A stretch of 64,000 nucleotides of DNA from Macrolepiota albuminosa. Taxonomy: Eukaryota > Basidiomycota > Agaricomycetes > Agaricales > Agaricaceae. The stretch lies in the NCBI GenBank assembly GCA_027475525.1, contig JAMWFC010000044.1:993340-1057339 (forward strand), read 5' to 3'. The notes below the pieces were generated by a model. That model saw only the letters and a program-made list of their open reading frames with translations, did no database searches and was not told where the DNA came from. This document shows positions 1 through 11,542 of the stretch, one piece after another; the first letter of the stretch is position 1, and each line of letters starts with the position of its first letter. The position numbers and the translations under genes were made by a program.

Positions 1-2760
1 AAGCGTCTGCAGCTCTACATAGTAAAGCACTTACAGTTGCTGGCTGCTAGGAGCCACGATGTACCCCGTGCAGATTCAAATGAATATATCGAATTGTTTG
101 TGCGCATCTTTGAACTCGAAGTAGTGGAATACCTTACGCGCAAAGCGGCGCAAGGGTCAGCAGTTTCAACGGCTACTCCAGCCGACTCAGTAGAATGTGA
201 GATGAGTGTGCGCCGACGAGCGCCGTTAATCGCAGACGTGATGGAATTGCTCAATGTGCCTCGTCAGGCTAATGAGTCTCAGCAAGACTACGTTCGGCGT
301 CAGAACACCGCAAACCGTCAATGCATAGTTAGTGGAGTGCCTCAGCAGGCATTGTCTGAGGTGGAGACTGTGACAACGACTCCGGCAGAGCCAGAAGCAC
401 TACTTGCAGTGCAGGAGGTTAAGACACCTCATAAGCAAGTTACTATCAAGGAAGAGGTGGACGAAGTCCACATTTTTGAGGAGCAAACACGACCACGACA
501 TGTAGTGCGACGCGTCCACCTAGTGGACAACTGGAATGAACACGTCAATTACCAGAGAATACGCAACCAGGACTTGCGCAATCATGGTGAGTCGTTAATT
601 GACGACCAGGGGGTAGTCTTTGAAGGGCGTGAGAGTGTAATGCCTGTCGATGAGATGCGGCAACAATTTGCAGCTCAAACTGCTGAACCGGACAGAAATC
701 TGGGTGGTAGTGATAATAGTAGTGACCACTACGAGCGGAGGGAGCCAATTCATTGCAATAATAACGGTGGAGGACGTGATCGTAGGAATGACGATCAGGA
801 CAATAATAATTGTTGTAATAGTGGCAGGCAGGCTGGTGGATTACCACCAGAGCAACAAGTGAGGCAACAGCCCACCCCACGGCTGGAAAGAGCAGCCAAT
901 GAGCACCTGTTTTGCAGTTCCCGGGCATTTTTGATGCCCGCACCTCATGAATTGCGTGAAACTACGCCGGGAATGAATGAAGCGGTCAGGATCCATATGG
1001 ATCATATGCATGACCACCTCACTTGTCTGGTGGATGACTCCCTTGGAGTCAGATTTAAGTTTCCTGCTGGGGTAAGTCCCCGTAAATCTGATGGTAAGCA
1101 CATACGTGCGTACGCTGGGGGACATAGGTTCTCTCAACTGGAGGACTGGGCCATGGATGTGTGCTACCACCTCGCAGCCTGCTGCTATGGTGGAGACGAC
1201 ATGGACCAGGAGAGGATATTTGTGCTACACGAATTTATGGAAGGAGAGGCTCAGAATTGGTTCCATCACCATGTTCTCCACATTAATCACGACAAGCAGC
1301 ATTGGACATTTAAAGAAGTCCTGATAGGACTGTACAATCGCTTTGTCAATGCTGCAACGATGCAGGAAGCTCATGATGCCTTTAGAAAGGCAGTGTATGA
1401 TGCTAAGACTGGCGTCCAGACCTTTTATGATGACCTGGTGGGTCATGCGCAGAATATGGCCATCTATCCAGACAAATACACTATCCACGAGACATTCCTG
1501 GATGGAATACCCGCAGACATGAGGAGAGCGTTGATACACGACGATAATTTGTCTCCAGAGGTCAATACTGTGACCGAATTCTTGGCATATGCCATCTGTT
1601 ATGAGCAGTCGACATGGACTGCAAACCATTATGAGCAGCGTAGTTCACGCCAAGGAACAGTGAACCGTCAGGCAGTGAAGGTGGGAACCTTCCTGGCCAA
1701 ATGGACAGATATGGAGAACAATCGCAATCCGCAATTCGTTGTTTGTAAAACAATCCCTGGAGGCCAACGGCCTCGATCAAAGCCTGCTGGACAATTGCCA
1801 GCAAAGGATAGTCGACCCTTTTTGGGTCAGAATCAAGTAGCACCGAGAGGAGTGGTGGCGCCTGTACCGCGTATAGCAGGCAAAACCGCTGGGGTTCCAG
1901 AAGCAGCCCAGAGAAGGCCTGCCGGGGACCCCTCAGCGTGCTACAACTGTGGCAGGAGCAGGCATTTCGCTAAGGAGTGTCCCGCCCCTCCTAAGGCACA
2001 CATCCGAGCAGCCCATACGGCTGCGGCACCTAGCAATGTCGTCAGTGACGACAAGGACGACGAGATCATTGAGAAAGCGGAGGAAGAACCGCAGGTAGAG
2101 GCTGACGGGTCGGAAGTGGATGATGCTGAGAGCATCCAGATTGATGGCAACAAATACGTCACAGTGGATGTGTACGACAGCGACTACTATGCTCGTGATG
2201 ATGAGGAGGAACACCTGTTTGCACTGACAGAGTGCTGTGGAGATCAGCGCATCCGAATGAGACGCGTAACCCTGCAGAAGGCAACTAATAAGTTGCAGCG
2301 GCCACACTATACTCCTGAAGAGAAGAAGTGCCTGGTCACGTATGTTGATGTCAATGGACATCCGGCATGGACGTTGTGGGACTCCGGGAGTACCACTACA
2401 GGCATTACGCCCCAGTTTGCTCACGTCAACGTGATTCGCGTTCATGAACTGGAGGAGCCATTGATGCTCCAGCTGGGGACTGTGGGGAGTCGCGCTATGG
2501 TGCAGTTTGGTGTGGAGGTGAGAATAAAGACGTCAGGAACGTCGACAAAAGAATACGTGGATATAGCAAATTTTGATCGCTATGACATGATTATCGGTAC
2601 GCCGTTCATGCGTAAGAACAAGGTGTCGCTGGATTTCGTGAACGACATGGTCGTTGTGAATGGTACGCCTTTGAAGGCGGAGAAAGTTGTGTTAAACGAC
2701 ACAGATGGTCGTTTGAGGTGCTATCGCACAACTGAAAAGCAGCGTGATGAACACAACTGA
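1..2760 (+). pseudogene. gag: Element 1 gag and aspartic protease (5'-truncated by window)
   Basis: The frame is open from base 1, so the true start is upstream; the TTG at 37 is not a credible start. The first ~300 codons are acidic and Asn/Gln-rich. A retrotransposon gag core follows at about 960-1620. A CCHC zinc knuckle (CYNC...H...C, spacing C-x2-C-x4-H-x4-C) lies at 1939-1980. A retropepsin follows, with the catalytic D-S-G-S at 2380-2391 and a downstream IIGTPF motif near 2595. Gag would package RNA and the protease would cut the polyprotein in the virus-like particle. The frame ends at a TGA (2758-2760), but coding continues in the same frame beyond it. It is one of seven nonsense codons in this gag-pol, so the copy is dead. 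Confidence 0.85.
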
Positions 2761-2793
2761 CTAGATGGTCGCAGGAGAGCGACTGTACAGGAG

Positions 2794-4839
2794 GTGGAGG
2801 ACAAACAGGCCCCACCAAAAAGCCTGCTGGCAGACTCGCCGGCTATACTGATGTCTGAGGAAGAGTTTCAAGGAACTCTGAAGAAGGGGAAGCACCCGGA
2901 TGTGATTGGGTGTACCAATGGAAAGCCTAAACAGGCTGTACAGTGCAAGAATGAGCGTGGTAGACACGTGGTGGAGTCGCTGGAATGCCAGCCGACTAGC
3001 TCTCGAGTGAAGGTTGAGGATCTCGTCAGGGATGAGGTATACAGTACGATGGGAACTGTGGGTAGCACTAGTTTGCTAATGGATCGACCAGTGCCTCGGC
3101 CAGGAGTGCAATGGGCATATGACTCACAAATGCCATGGGAGTGGAATGAGTTGGTAGCGTCAATGGTGACGCAGGCTATGGGAAGTGGGCAAGCGACCCA
3201 GATGGGAGAAGTGTACCGTCACGCACGAGAGGACAAGATTTCTGAAACATCGGATATCGTATTTGACGGATTTTCACTGAAAGCGAGAAGTGTGCAGTCG
3301 TCGGCGAGTACGACGAGGAAACAACCGGTTGTAAGGTTGAATCTGGGAGATCTCACAGAGAAGCACGTACATGCCTTATGGGAGCGATTTGAACCAAAGG
3401 TTCAACCACGTATAGCACGCATAGCCAAAGGAAAAGGTAAGGCTTTGAGCCTTACAGAGGAGGATATTCCTCGATTGCGCCAGCAATGGCAACTGGAGTT
3501 TGCTGATATCGTCAATGGAATGAAGGAAGAGCTTCCTCCGTGGCGGGAGGTTAATCATGAGATCAACCTCATTGACGATAACAAGCAGTACAAGTATCAT
3601 TTGCCTCGCTGCCCGTGAGCACTTCAGGATCAACTTCGTGAAAAGACGAATAGATATATAAATGCAAAGTGGTGGGAACCACGACCAGCGGTGCAAGCTG
3701 CACCATTGCTTTGTATTCCCAAGAAGGATGGAACATTACGGACTGCATTGGATGTGCGACAGCGCAATGATAATACCGTCAAGGATGTAACACCTCTTCC
3801 AGATCAGGAAGTGATATGAGAAGATGTCGCGACAGCGAAGTATAGGTCGAAAATCGACCTCACAGACGCGTACGAACAGGTTCGCATCCGTGAAGAGGAT
3901 ATACTGAAGACACTGTTCTTGTCCCTGATGGGGACGTTTGTGAGTAACATCATGCAGATTGGTGATTGTAATGCACCGGCGACATTTCAGAGGTTAATGA
4001 CCTCAATCTTCCGAGATGTAATCGGGAAGTTTATGCATGTCTATTTAGACAATATATTCATATTTTCTGACTCCATTGAGGAGCATGAGCAGCACCTACA
4101 AGTCGTATTTGAACGGCTACGGAAGGCCAGTCTCTATCTCAAATGGAAGAAGTGTGAGTTGTACGCAACAAGTATAGATTGTCTTGGTCACATCATTGAC
4201 GAGAAGGGCATTCATTCGGATACGGATAAGCTCGACTGAATCCGAGAGTGGCGTACTCCACGCACATATAATGATATCCAACGATTTGTCGGACTGGTGA
4301 ACTATATTGGCAACTTCTTGCCAGACATCACTGCATACACCGGGCCACTTATGGCCATGACCCAGAATGGGTCACCGTTTCATTGGAGACCACTGCATCA
4401 GCGGTGTTTTGAGATGATTAAGCACATATGCACAAAAACGCCAGTCATCCAGCCAATTGACCCACGCATCAATGAGCCCATCTGGCTCATTTGCGATGCG
4501 TCGAAGACTGGGGTTGGGGCCATGTTTGGCCAGAGTAAAACGTGGCAGACTTGCCGACCAGCAGGATTTATGTCCCATAAATTCACTGCTGCTCAGCAGA
4601 ATTATGCTGTGCACGAGTTAGAAACACTCGCAATCCTGGAAGCCCTCCTAAAGTGGGAGGATAAACTGATGGGATATAAGATCCACATTATTACGGATCA
4701 CAAAGCACTAGAGTTCTTCAAGACTCAGGTGCACCTGTCTCCACAACAACATTGCTGGATTGACTACATGTCGCGGTACCAGTTCGACATCACCTATGTA
4801 AAAGATGAATTGAACAAAGTCGTGGATTGCCTGTCTTGA
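2794..4839 (+). pseudogene. pol: Element 1 reverse transcriptase and RNase H, with nonsense codons
   Basis: This continues gag in frame. After a linker (2794-3618), the RT begins around 3660 with fingers motifs (IPKKDGTLR, KIDLTDAYEQVRI). The palm motif reads YLDN at 4042-4053; the second catalytic Asp of the usual YLDD is Asn, which fits one G-to-A change and would abolish activity. The thumb and RNase H follow (FVGLVNYIGNFLPD near 4290; CDASKTGVGA near 4495; ITDHKALEF near 4690). In-frame stops are TGA at 3616, 3817, 4237 and 4837. All fit single transitions from CGA or TGG codons, and no frameshift is present. Confidence 0.85.
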
Positions 4840-4875
4840 TATTTCGAGAGTGATACTCAAGATGACGTCCATGAC

Positions 4876-6663
4876 GTGCATGACTATGTCCAGGCAGACA
4901 AATGTATTGACCCAGAGGGCAAAGATTTGCCTCTGCATTGGTTCCACGAAATCAGGGAACATAGGGTCAAGCTACGTGCCATGCGAGCGCAGGAAAAACG
5001 TCGCAGTAAGCGACTGCATGAACAGCAAGAGATTCGCGATATCGAAGCCCAGGTGCTAGTGGATCATGAGGTCCCTCAGCCAAGTGAAGAGACAAGGCAA
5101 GAGGTGCCTATGAGAGGTACTGATATGACGCTCCAGCAAGCGCTGGAGTCACAGGACCATACGCCTGCACCGGCTGACTTAGGCAATGCGCAATTCCGCA
5201 CACGTATCCAGCAAGGGTACAAGGATGATAATCTCTTCTTAGAGATTCTGAACAATATCCAAGCACATCCGCGCTTCAAGGTGGAGCAGCAGCTCGTCTA
5301 CCTTACCAGACCCACAGGGTCCAAAGTCATCTGCATTCCCCGGGAGAGGTCGTTGATTACGACTATCCTGGACCAGGCCCATAGAGTAGTGGGCCACTTC
5401 AGAACTCAGAAAATGCTGGACTATGTGCGATGCTGGTACTGGTGGCCACAAATGGCCAAAGAGACGAGCCAATTCTGCTCGACATGCGAGCTATGTCAAC
5501 AGTCGAAAGTATCGACTTTGAAGCCACCGGGAAAGCTGCATTCGCTACCCATACCGGTCAAACCTTGGGATTCGATTGGGATGGACTTTATAGGTCCGTT
5601 CCCTGAGTCGAAAGGCTTTAACTACCTGTGGGTAGTGATCTGCAGAATGACCAGTATGGTCCATCTCATTCTGGTGAGAACCACCATGACAGCATCAGAC
5701 TTGTCGTGGATCTATCTCAAGGAGATAGTACGCCTCCATGGACTGCCAAGTTCAATCATAAGCAATTGAGATGCTAAGTTCACTTCCAAATGGTGGAAGG
5801 AGTTGCACAAACTGCTAGGAGCAAAGTTGCTCATGTTGACATCGTTTTATCCGCAAACAGATGGTCAAACTGAACGTGCAAATAAAAATATCGCGCAAAT
5901 ATTGCGAGCATTTGTATGTCCTGATCAGAAGGACTGGGTGGATAGATGTCCGCTGGTGGAATTCGCGATAAACGCGAGTATATCGGAAACCACAGGGTAA
6001 TCACCCTTTGAACTCAACAATGGCTACATGCCATCCATGATTCATGAACTTCGCACGGACAAAGTTATTCATGTGGGAGTAAAGCAGTTTGCATGCAACG
6101 CGCTAAGGAATTTGGCAAATGCCCATGACGCGATTATAGAATCGTGTGTATGGCAAACCAAACATGCGAATAATCGCAGACGTGATGAGCTGGACATCGA
6201 GAAAGGGAGCCTAGTGTACCTTTTGACAAAGAACTTGAACCTGCCGAAAGGCAGGGCAAGTAAGCTGTGTCCGAAATGGATTGGACCATATAAGGTCCTT
6301 GAGGCGGAGCCGAGTACGTCTAACTACGTGCTGGAACTACCCCAGGCACTGCAAGCGTGCAGGATAGTGCCCAAGTTTCACGTGTCGCTATTGCAACCGT
6401 ATATGGCCAGTAGTGATGTGCTATTTCCTAATCGTGCAACTCTGGAGCCGTATGACTTGGGAACTGGCAATAACCAGGAGTGGTTTGTAGATGACCTCAT
6501 AGGTCATCGGTGGACGAAGGGAAGCCTCGAATTCGAGGTGAGGTGGAGCCTAGGTGATACTACCTGGAAACCGCTAGTGAACTGCAAAGACCTTGCAGCA
6601 ATGGACAGGTACCTAGAGTTTCAGGGCGTGAAACGCCCTCAACAGCTAGCAAAACGTGCATAA
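4876..6663 (+). pseudogene. pol: Element 1 integrase with C-terminal chromodomain
   Basis: The frame is the same as RT-RNase H. An HHCC zinc-binding domain (H...H, then CSTCELC) lies at about 5375-5500. The integrase core follows, with the first Asp in MDFIGPF (~5580), the second in DAKFTS just after a TGA (5767-5769) and the Glu in DGQTERANK (~5865). A TAA at 5998 replaces the residue before SPFEL. The C-terminal GPY/F-like region (GPYKVLEAEP) and a chromodomain-like end (EFEVRWSLGDTTWKP, ~6530-6590) are typical of chromoviruses, in which the chromodomain directs integration to heterochromatin. The coding region ends at TAA 6661-6663. Confidence 0.85.
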
Positions 6664-6892
6664 TGCGTGTGTGGTGGTGGAATGTGGACAAAGTCCACTT
6701 TGATAGCCGGTGAATAACCAGGTGGCTACTAATTGTGGCTGCTGTTTGTGACCATTTATGCGACTATGATTGCCGGTGGAAAGCCGGGTGGTGTGTATTT
6801 GTGGTTGTTTACACCACTAGCGGAGTTGAGAGATTGTTTTTTTTCTTTCTTTTCTCAAGTCCCAATACACGTAGTCTACGTGTCTAGTGAAA

Positions 6893-7966
6893 ATGGCCTA
6901 TTGGGGACCGCAAAAGAGTGATCAGAGCCGGCAAGGCTCTAGTGGAGGGGGGAGACCCCCGAATATACAAATGTCAACTCAGAGGCAGCCGCCATATCCA
7001 GCAGCGAGCCAGTTTCAGTCAGCGGTAGCCTATCCAGGCCGTGATGAGCCGCTTCCATACCAGACACCCCTCCACTTGCAAGAGATGGAGGTCGATGATG
7101 AAGGGTGCTATGGGTGCCCGGAGGACAGCATGCGCCGCGAGCGCTACTATCAGGAACCGTCGTCATGTTCAACTGCATTGTATCCGACGTATGCGGGTGT
7201 GGTGACGGGGCCGCCGTCAGTACCATGGGTGCACCGGCCCGTGAAAGAGTCATATGGGGAGCCTGCGCCACAAGCGCAGATTGTAGCTGGGTCAGACATG
7301 CTGTTGGGCAGACTGGAAGCAGCGGGACAGCCAGTACCTGCAACTGCGTCCTTCCTGCAGGACAGTTTGGCCGTGATGGTGATGGAGGGGTTGCTCAACC
7401 AGATCGAGCTCATGAAGAGGCAGCACGTCGCAGCGCTGGAACAGATCAAACGCGCGTCTAAGCGCAAAATCGCCACAAGTGAGGAATCGACTGCTGAAGT
7501 CAAGAGGGCTAGATATCAGCCCAGTCGACCAGTCGACCCTCCATGGGCAAGGATGCTGTTGGAAGCGCAATTCACGTGCCATGAGCAGCCTGCTCAGCCC
7601 ATGGCTTTGTCATTGCAGTTACCCGAGTCGGGCCCGCAGGCCTCTTCAGAGTCGCTGGCTGCCGGCAGTGAACCCTTGGCAGGTCTGTCCCTGGGTCAGC
7701 GGGAAGCCGCATCATCTCGGGCCCCATCTAGAGGGCCCAAAACCGTCGCTGTGATGCCAAGAGCACCCGTTATTGTCACTCCTCATGCTGGGCCTGGAGG
7801 GAATACTCTGGCGCGAAATGCGCCTGCCCCTCCGGTGGCTCAGCCACAACCAAAATTGTCCACCCTAACCAAGTCGGGGCTGTCTCGTCAGCGCTGCGGC
7901 CGCAAGCTGCCCCTCAATGCCTCCAAATTGAAGGTTATACTCTTTCCTGCTAGCATTCCCGCATGA
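6893..7966 (+). pseudogene. Element 1 post-pol ORF, 5' part (unrecognised)
   Basis: An ATG at 6893 opens 357 codons, 230 bp after the pol stop, on the sense strand. I do not recognise the family. The N-terminal half is Pro/Gln/Tyr-rich. A short helical stretch (LLNQIELMKRQHVAALEQ) is followed by a basic segment (KRASKRKI...EVKRAR) that could be a nuclear-localisation signal. The frame stops at TGA 7964-7966. If that codon is read through and element A is removed with one copy of GCTGA, the frame runs on into the segment starting at 19221. This indicates a single longer ORF of about 800 codons cut by A. It is in the position where some LTR elements carry an env-like or accessory gene, but no signal peptide or membrane segment is visible. 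Confidence 0.6.
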
Positions 7967-8348
7967 GCGGGAGAAGTCCAGATGTTGTTCATGCTGCCGG
8001 TGTTTGTACCGGCTGTCACGACCCCTTCCCTCCGGGCCCACTCCAGGACACCCCCGGAACACCATCCGGGACCCTCCCTCCGACCCCACAGGACACGCCC
8101 CGCCATCACAACCACCAACACCGCCATCATGCGCATCAAGGACCGCCATCAGCCGCCACCAGCCCCGATCAACGATTGGATCACATGACTCATTTCTGGC
8201 CATCACGCATCACGCATCACAACTCTCTCCGTGCCAATTGATCACACGCCCCACATGCGCGATCCAGGTATACAGTCCCTGCCCGCTACTCAATGACTCC
8301 CAGAACCCATCCCAGACACCCCAGAATCCCGAGACCCGGTCCCGTAGT

Positions 8349-8392
8349 ACTTATAGTGTAGTTCCCTATTGTATTCGCTAGTCTTGATATTA
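8349..8392 (+). promoter_or_regulatory. LTR promoter and predicted RNA 5' end of element A
   Basis: A TATA-like ACTTATAG (8349-8356) lies about 28 bp before AGTCTTGATATTA (8380-8392). That 13-mer is the exact reverse complement of the sequence abutting the LTR (8844-8856), as expected if transcription starts here and the RNA end serves as its own primer. Confidence 0.55.
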
Positions 8393-8656
8393 CATACACT
8401 GTTACATTGCATTACTTGGATTGTTGCGTGCCCTCTATTTGACTGGTACGCATTGACTGGCACGCTTGACTGGCACGCTTGGATATTTGTGTGCTCTAAG
8501 ACTGGTATGCACTTCGTGACTTTAACTTACTAACTTGGTCTCGTCTTAGAACCTCCAGTTCACGACTCGACCCCCACCCGAACTCCCCCGTTACCCACCA
8601 CCCAAAACCCCCGGACTAAGTCCCCTCTCCCGGGATTTCCCTGTCCACGTCTTGAA

Positions 8657-8810
8657 CCCCGGAGTCCTAGCCCCGGAGTTCCAGACACCTGAGTATCCGT
8701 GGGTCAAGTCCGCATTGTAAGGGCGATTGCTTTCCCCGGAGTCCTAGCCCCGGAGTTCCAGACACCTGAGTATCCGTGGGTCAAGTCCGCATTGTAAGGG
8801 CGATTGCTTT
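8657..8810 (+). repeat. 77-bp exact tandem duplication (A 5' LTR)
   Basis: Units 8657-8733 and 8734-8810 are identical, period 77. The other LTRs of this family have one copy. Confidence 0.95.
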
Positions 8811-8843
8811 CCCAGAAAGCCCCCGACTCAGCGAAACCTGACA

Positions 8844-8856
8844 TAATATCAAGACT
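8844..8856 (+). other. Self-complementary primer-binding site of element A
   Basis: TAATATCAAGACT follows the LTR directly. It does not begin with TGG, so it does not match a tRNA CCA end, but it is the perfect complement of LTR bases 8380-8392. Confidence 0.7.
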
Positions 8857-8876
8857 CCCTGCTTACACCATTCTTG

Positions 8877-11542
8877 ATGGCTACGTATACTCACACTTAC
8901 TACCCCACGGGCTACCAGACCGACCCCTATGGGCGCCTGGTACCTGATCATTACTCCGCACAGACTCCCCGCCCCGTCTACCCACCCCTCCCATACGAAC
9001 CTCCATATCTCCACCGCCACTGGGCCTCCGACCCATCCCTCTATGATCTGGGGCCCTCAGCCAGCTGGGCCCCTCCGCCCAACTTAGCCATGGCATGACC
9101 TGTAGAGGTCCCTTCGTACCGGAGCATCTCCGGGGGCCTACCGGAGACACCACCAGTCCCCAGTGGACCTCGCCCGGTACCCCCCAGCGAGGGCCCCTTT
9201 GCACCCACCCCCTACTACAGTTACCAGCGCCCTGCCCCCCAACCCCAGGGTCCTCTCCACTATGATTATCTCCCTTGACACTACCCAACCACTGCCCCAC
9301 CTGCTTGGACTCCCCCCTCACCGATGGGACGACGACGTCTCGAGGACTACGAATGACAACGGGACAAAGTGCTCTGCTCGCTCAGGATCTCGCCGGAGGA
9401 CTTCGCGCAACGGGCAAGGACGCTACTCACGGAACTCGGACACAACGACTTCGCAGGCACTCCGGAGGAATGGGCCCACTGCTTGGTTGAATTCGGGGAT
9501 CGCCTCATGCGAGGAGAACTCCTGGAGCAGACTATAGTAAAATATAGACGCAACACGATCCTCTGTGAGGAGTTGCAACAACTGCTCAATGAAGTCCATG
9601 CGTCCCCCTCCCCCCGACCCCTCAACGACCCCGCAGACCCGGGCCACTCGATTCACATCCAGCGAGAACCACCAGAACCGGCCCCGGCAGCCCCCACGGT
9701 CCCCACTCCAGAGCAACGACAACAGGAAGAGCGACAAAATGCCTCAGCCATACTACGGTCCCTTAACCCGACAGGAGGGCTATTTGATCAGCCTGCGGCC
9801 CGCATAGTAGGCTTGTCAACTCGCCGTAGGGCTAACTCCATTCCTAGTACCTTTGAGACCTGGGGACAGCCCCAGAGACCCCTGGAACTGCTTCCACGAA
9901 CGGACAACGCCCGACCCCCGGTCCCAGCAAACCCCAGTAGACCCCGCGTGGACACCCCTAGCATGGACGACACACTGTGCTACATCAACGAGCTCACGCG
10001 TGGCAACAACAAACCACGTCCCGTGCCCGCGCCCGTCCTAGTACCGCCCCCTACATCAGCCCCGGCCCCTCCAGAACACAACTTCCATCGCAATCCGCCA
10101 CCCCACTTCAACCTACGAAACTCCCCGCGACCCCCGATGCAAGCACGACCCTCCCAGGCTGAGCGTCTCCCATGCAACCTGGCACCCGACCCAGCACCCA
10201 GCCCCCCTCTGCCCAACCCGACACCGCCGAACCCCCCCGACTGCCTCCGCCACCCCCAGCTGAACCCCAAGGACGACCCCCAGGTCCCCCACCCCTGCCG
10301 CCCCCTGCGTGGAGACCTGGGCCTCCTCCCAGCAGGAACGAACTCCCCTGGGATAACGGACCCCCAGGTGAGCCACCCGGAGGAGGCTCTCTAGGCGGGT
10401 GGGGTCCCGCCCTTGGTGCTTTTCCTCCACAAGGAGGGGGAGGTAATCATTACTACTACTATTACAATGCCAGCCCTCCCCCCCGCAACACTGCCAGACT
10501 GGACGACGCTCACGACGCCCTCGCCTGCGAAGGACGTCTGGACATTCAGAAACCCAATGCATTCATGGGCCGGGACCCCCAGAAATGGTGTACATTCCTC
10601 ACTCAGTGTCTCAATACATTTCAGGTAAAACCGCTCACATTTCAGGTTGACAGCTCCTGAGTGGCCTTTGCCGCCTCGTACCTCCAGGGGATCGTCTTTG
10701 ACCACTACACGGCCCTCATCCAGTTCGACCCCAACAACCTGGCACTCGCCTGCTGGCAAGCCTTCATCGATGAGTTCTCTGGAAAATTCAGGATCTACGA
10801 CACGGTGGCCGAAGCCGAGGACAACCTCTTCAACCTTCAGATGCGCTCTGAAGAACGTTTCACTACCTTCGTCGTATGTTTTGAAAAGGAAGCTTACGAG
10901 ACAGGTTGGAACTACAGCACCCTCCGGTACGCCCTCCGCCGTGCCCTGCCACAATGTATCAAGGACGTCCTCCGACTCACCCCGAAACAACCCTCCTACA
11001 ACGGATACAAGGCCCTCGTCATGCAGATCGACCAACACTACTGGGAAGACCGCAGCAAGTACTCAAACTCCCGACCCCCCTGGAACCCTAGGGGAGGACC
11101 CCTTTGGCCCTCCGGCAAAATCCCCAACCCCCAAAGTCAGAACCCTGGTCCCCCTGCGTTCCCTGGCGGCCCACCCAATGCTAACTCCGGCAGCGGCATC
11201 CGCCCCCAGGCCCAACGCAATGCCGCCATGGCCGCCCATGACCCGGGCAACGCGCCAAGCCCCGAGGAACCCCCAGAAGACCCCAAAGACTTCGACTTCA
11301 ACGACGAACGGGATGAGGAGGCCCTCTGAGCCAACCGGCTTCAAAAGAAGGGATGACCCTGGATCGAAGTCCCGAAGGATGTGCAGAAACGGCAAAGGAG
11401 GGAAGGCGTGTGCATACTCTGCGGTAAGAAAGACCATTTCATCCCCGAGTGCCCCCAATGACAGGTTATGGGACGTGCCACCTGGACCTTCGAAGGGGAG
11501 GACGCCACCTACAAGTATTTGGAAAACGACCCGGCGATTTAG
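8877..11542 (+). pseudogene. gag: Element A gag, broken by stops and one indel
   Basis: The ATG at 8877 (MATYTHTYYPTGYQ...) matches the gag starts of B and D. The N-terminal half is Pro/Tyr-rich; the retrotransposon gag core (FAASYLQGIVFDHYTAL...FEKEAYETGWNY) lies at about 10660-11040. Near the end a CCHC knuckle ([14 protein letters not shown]) at about 11410-11453 binds RNA. TGA codons at 9096, near 9276 and near 9349 correspond to CGA in D, and TGA at 11327 to CGG. A one-base deletion in a C run near 10205-10215 shifts the frame relative to D. A TGA near 10658 interrupts the core. The frame ends at TAG 11540-11542 inside the pol overlap. The protein is not functional as it stands. Confidence 0.82.

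Larger units (their letters stand above)
8014..8843 (+). repeat. 5' LTR of element A
   Basis: TGTCACGACC...CCTGACA, 830 bp including one exact 77-bp tandem duplication (8657-8810). Without it the length is 753 bp, comparable with the full 3' LTR copy (729 bp at 18487-19215) and with the D LTRs (797 bp). It contains a TATA-like sequence and the predicted RNA start. Confidence 0.9.

Noticed and set aside
1..6663. Stop-codon reassignment or programmed TGA readthrough in element 1
   Set aside because: The O-methyltransferase, the DUF6533 gene and D pol contain no internal TGA, and A/D comparison shows CGA-to-TGA decay, so mutation is the simpler reading.
8014..8030. tRNA-primed replication for elements A-D
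   Set aside because: The bases after the LTRs do not start with TGG, and they match the elements' own predicted RNA 5' ends instead.
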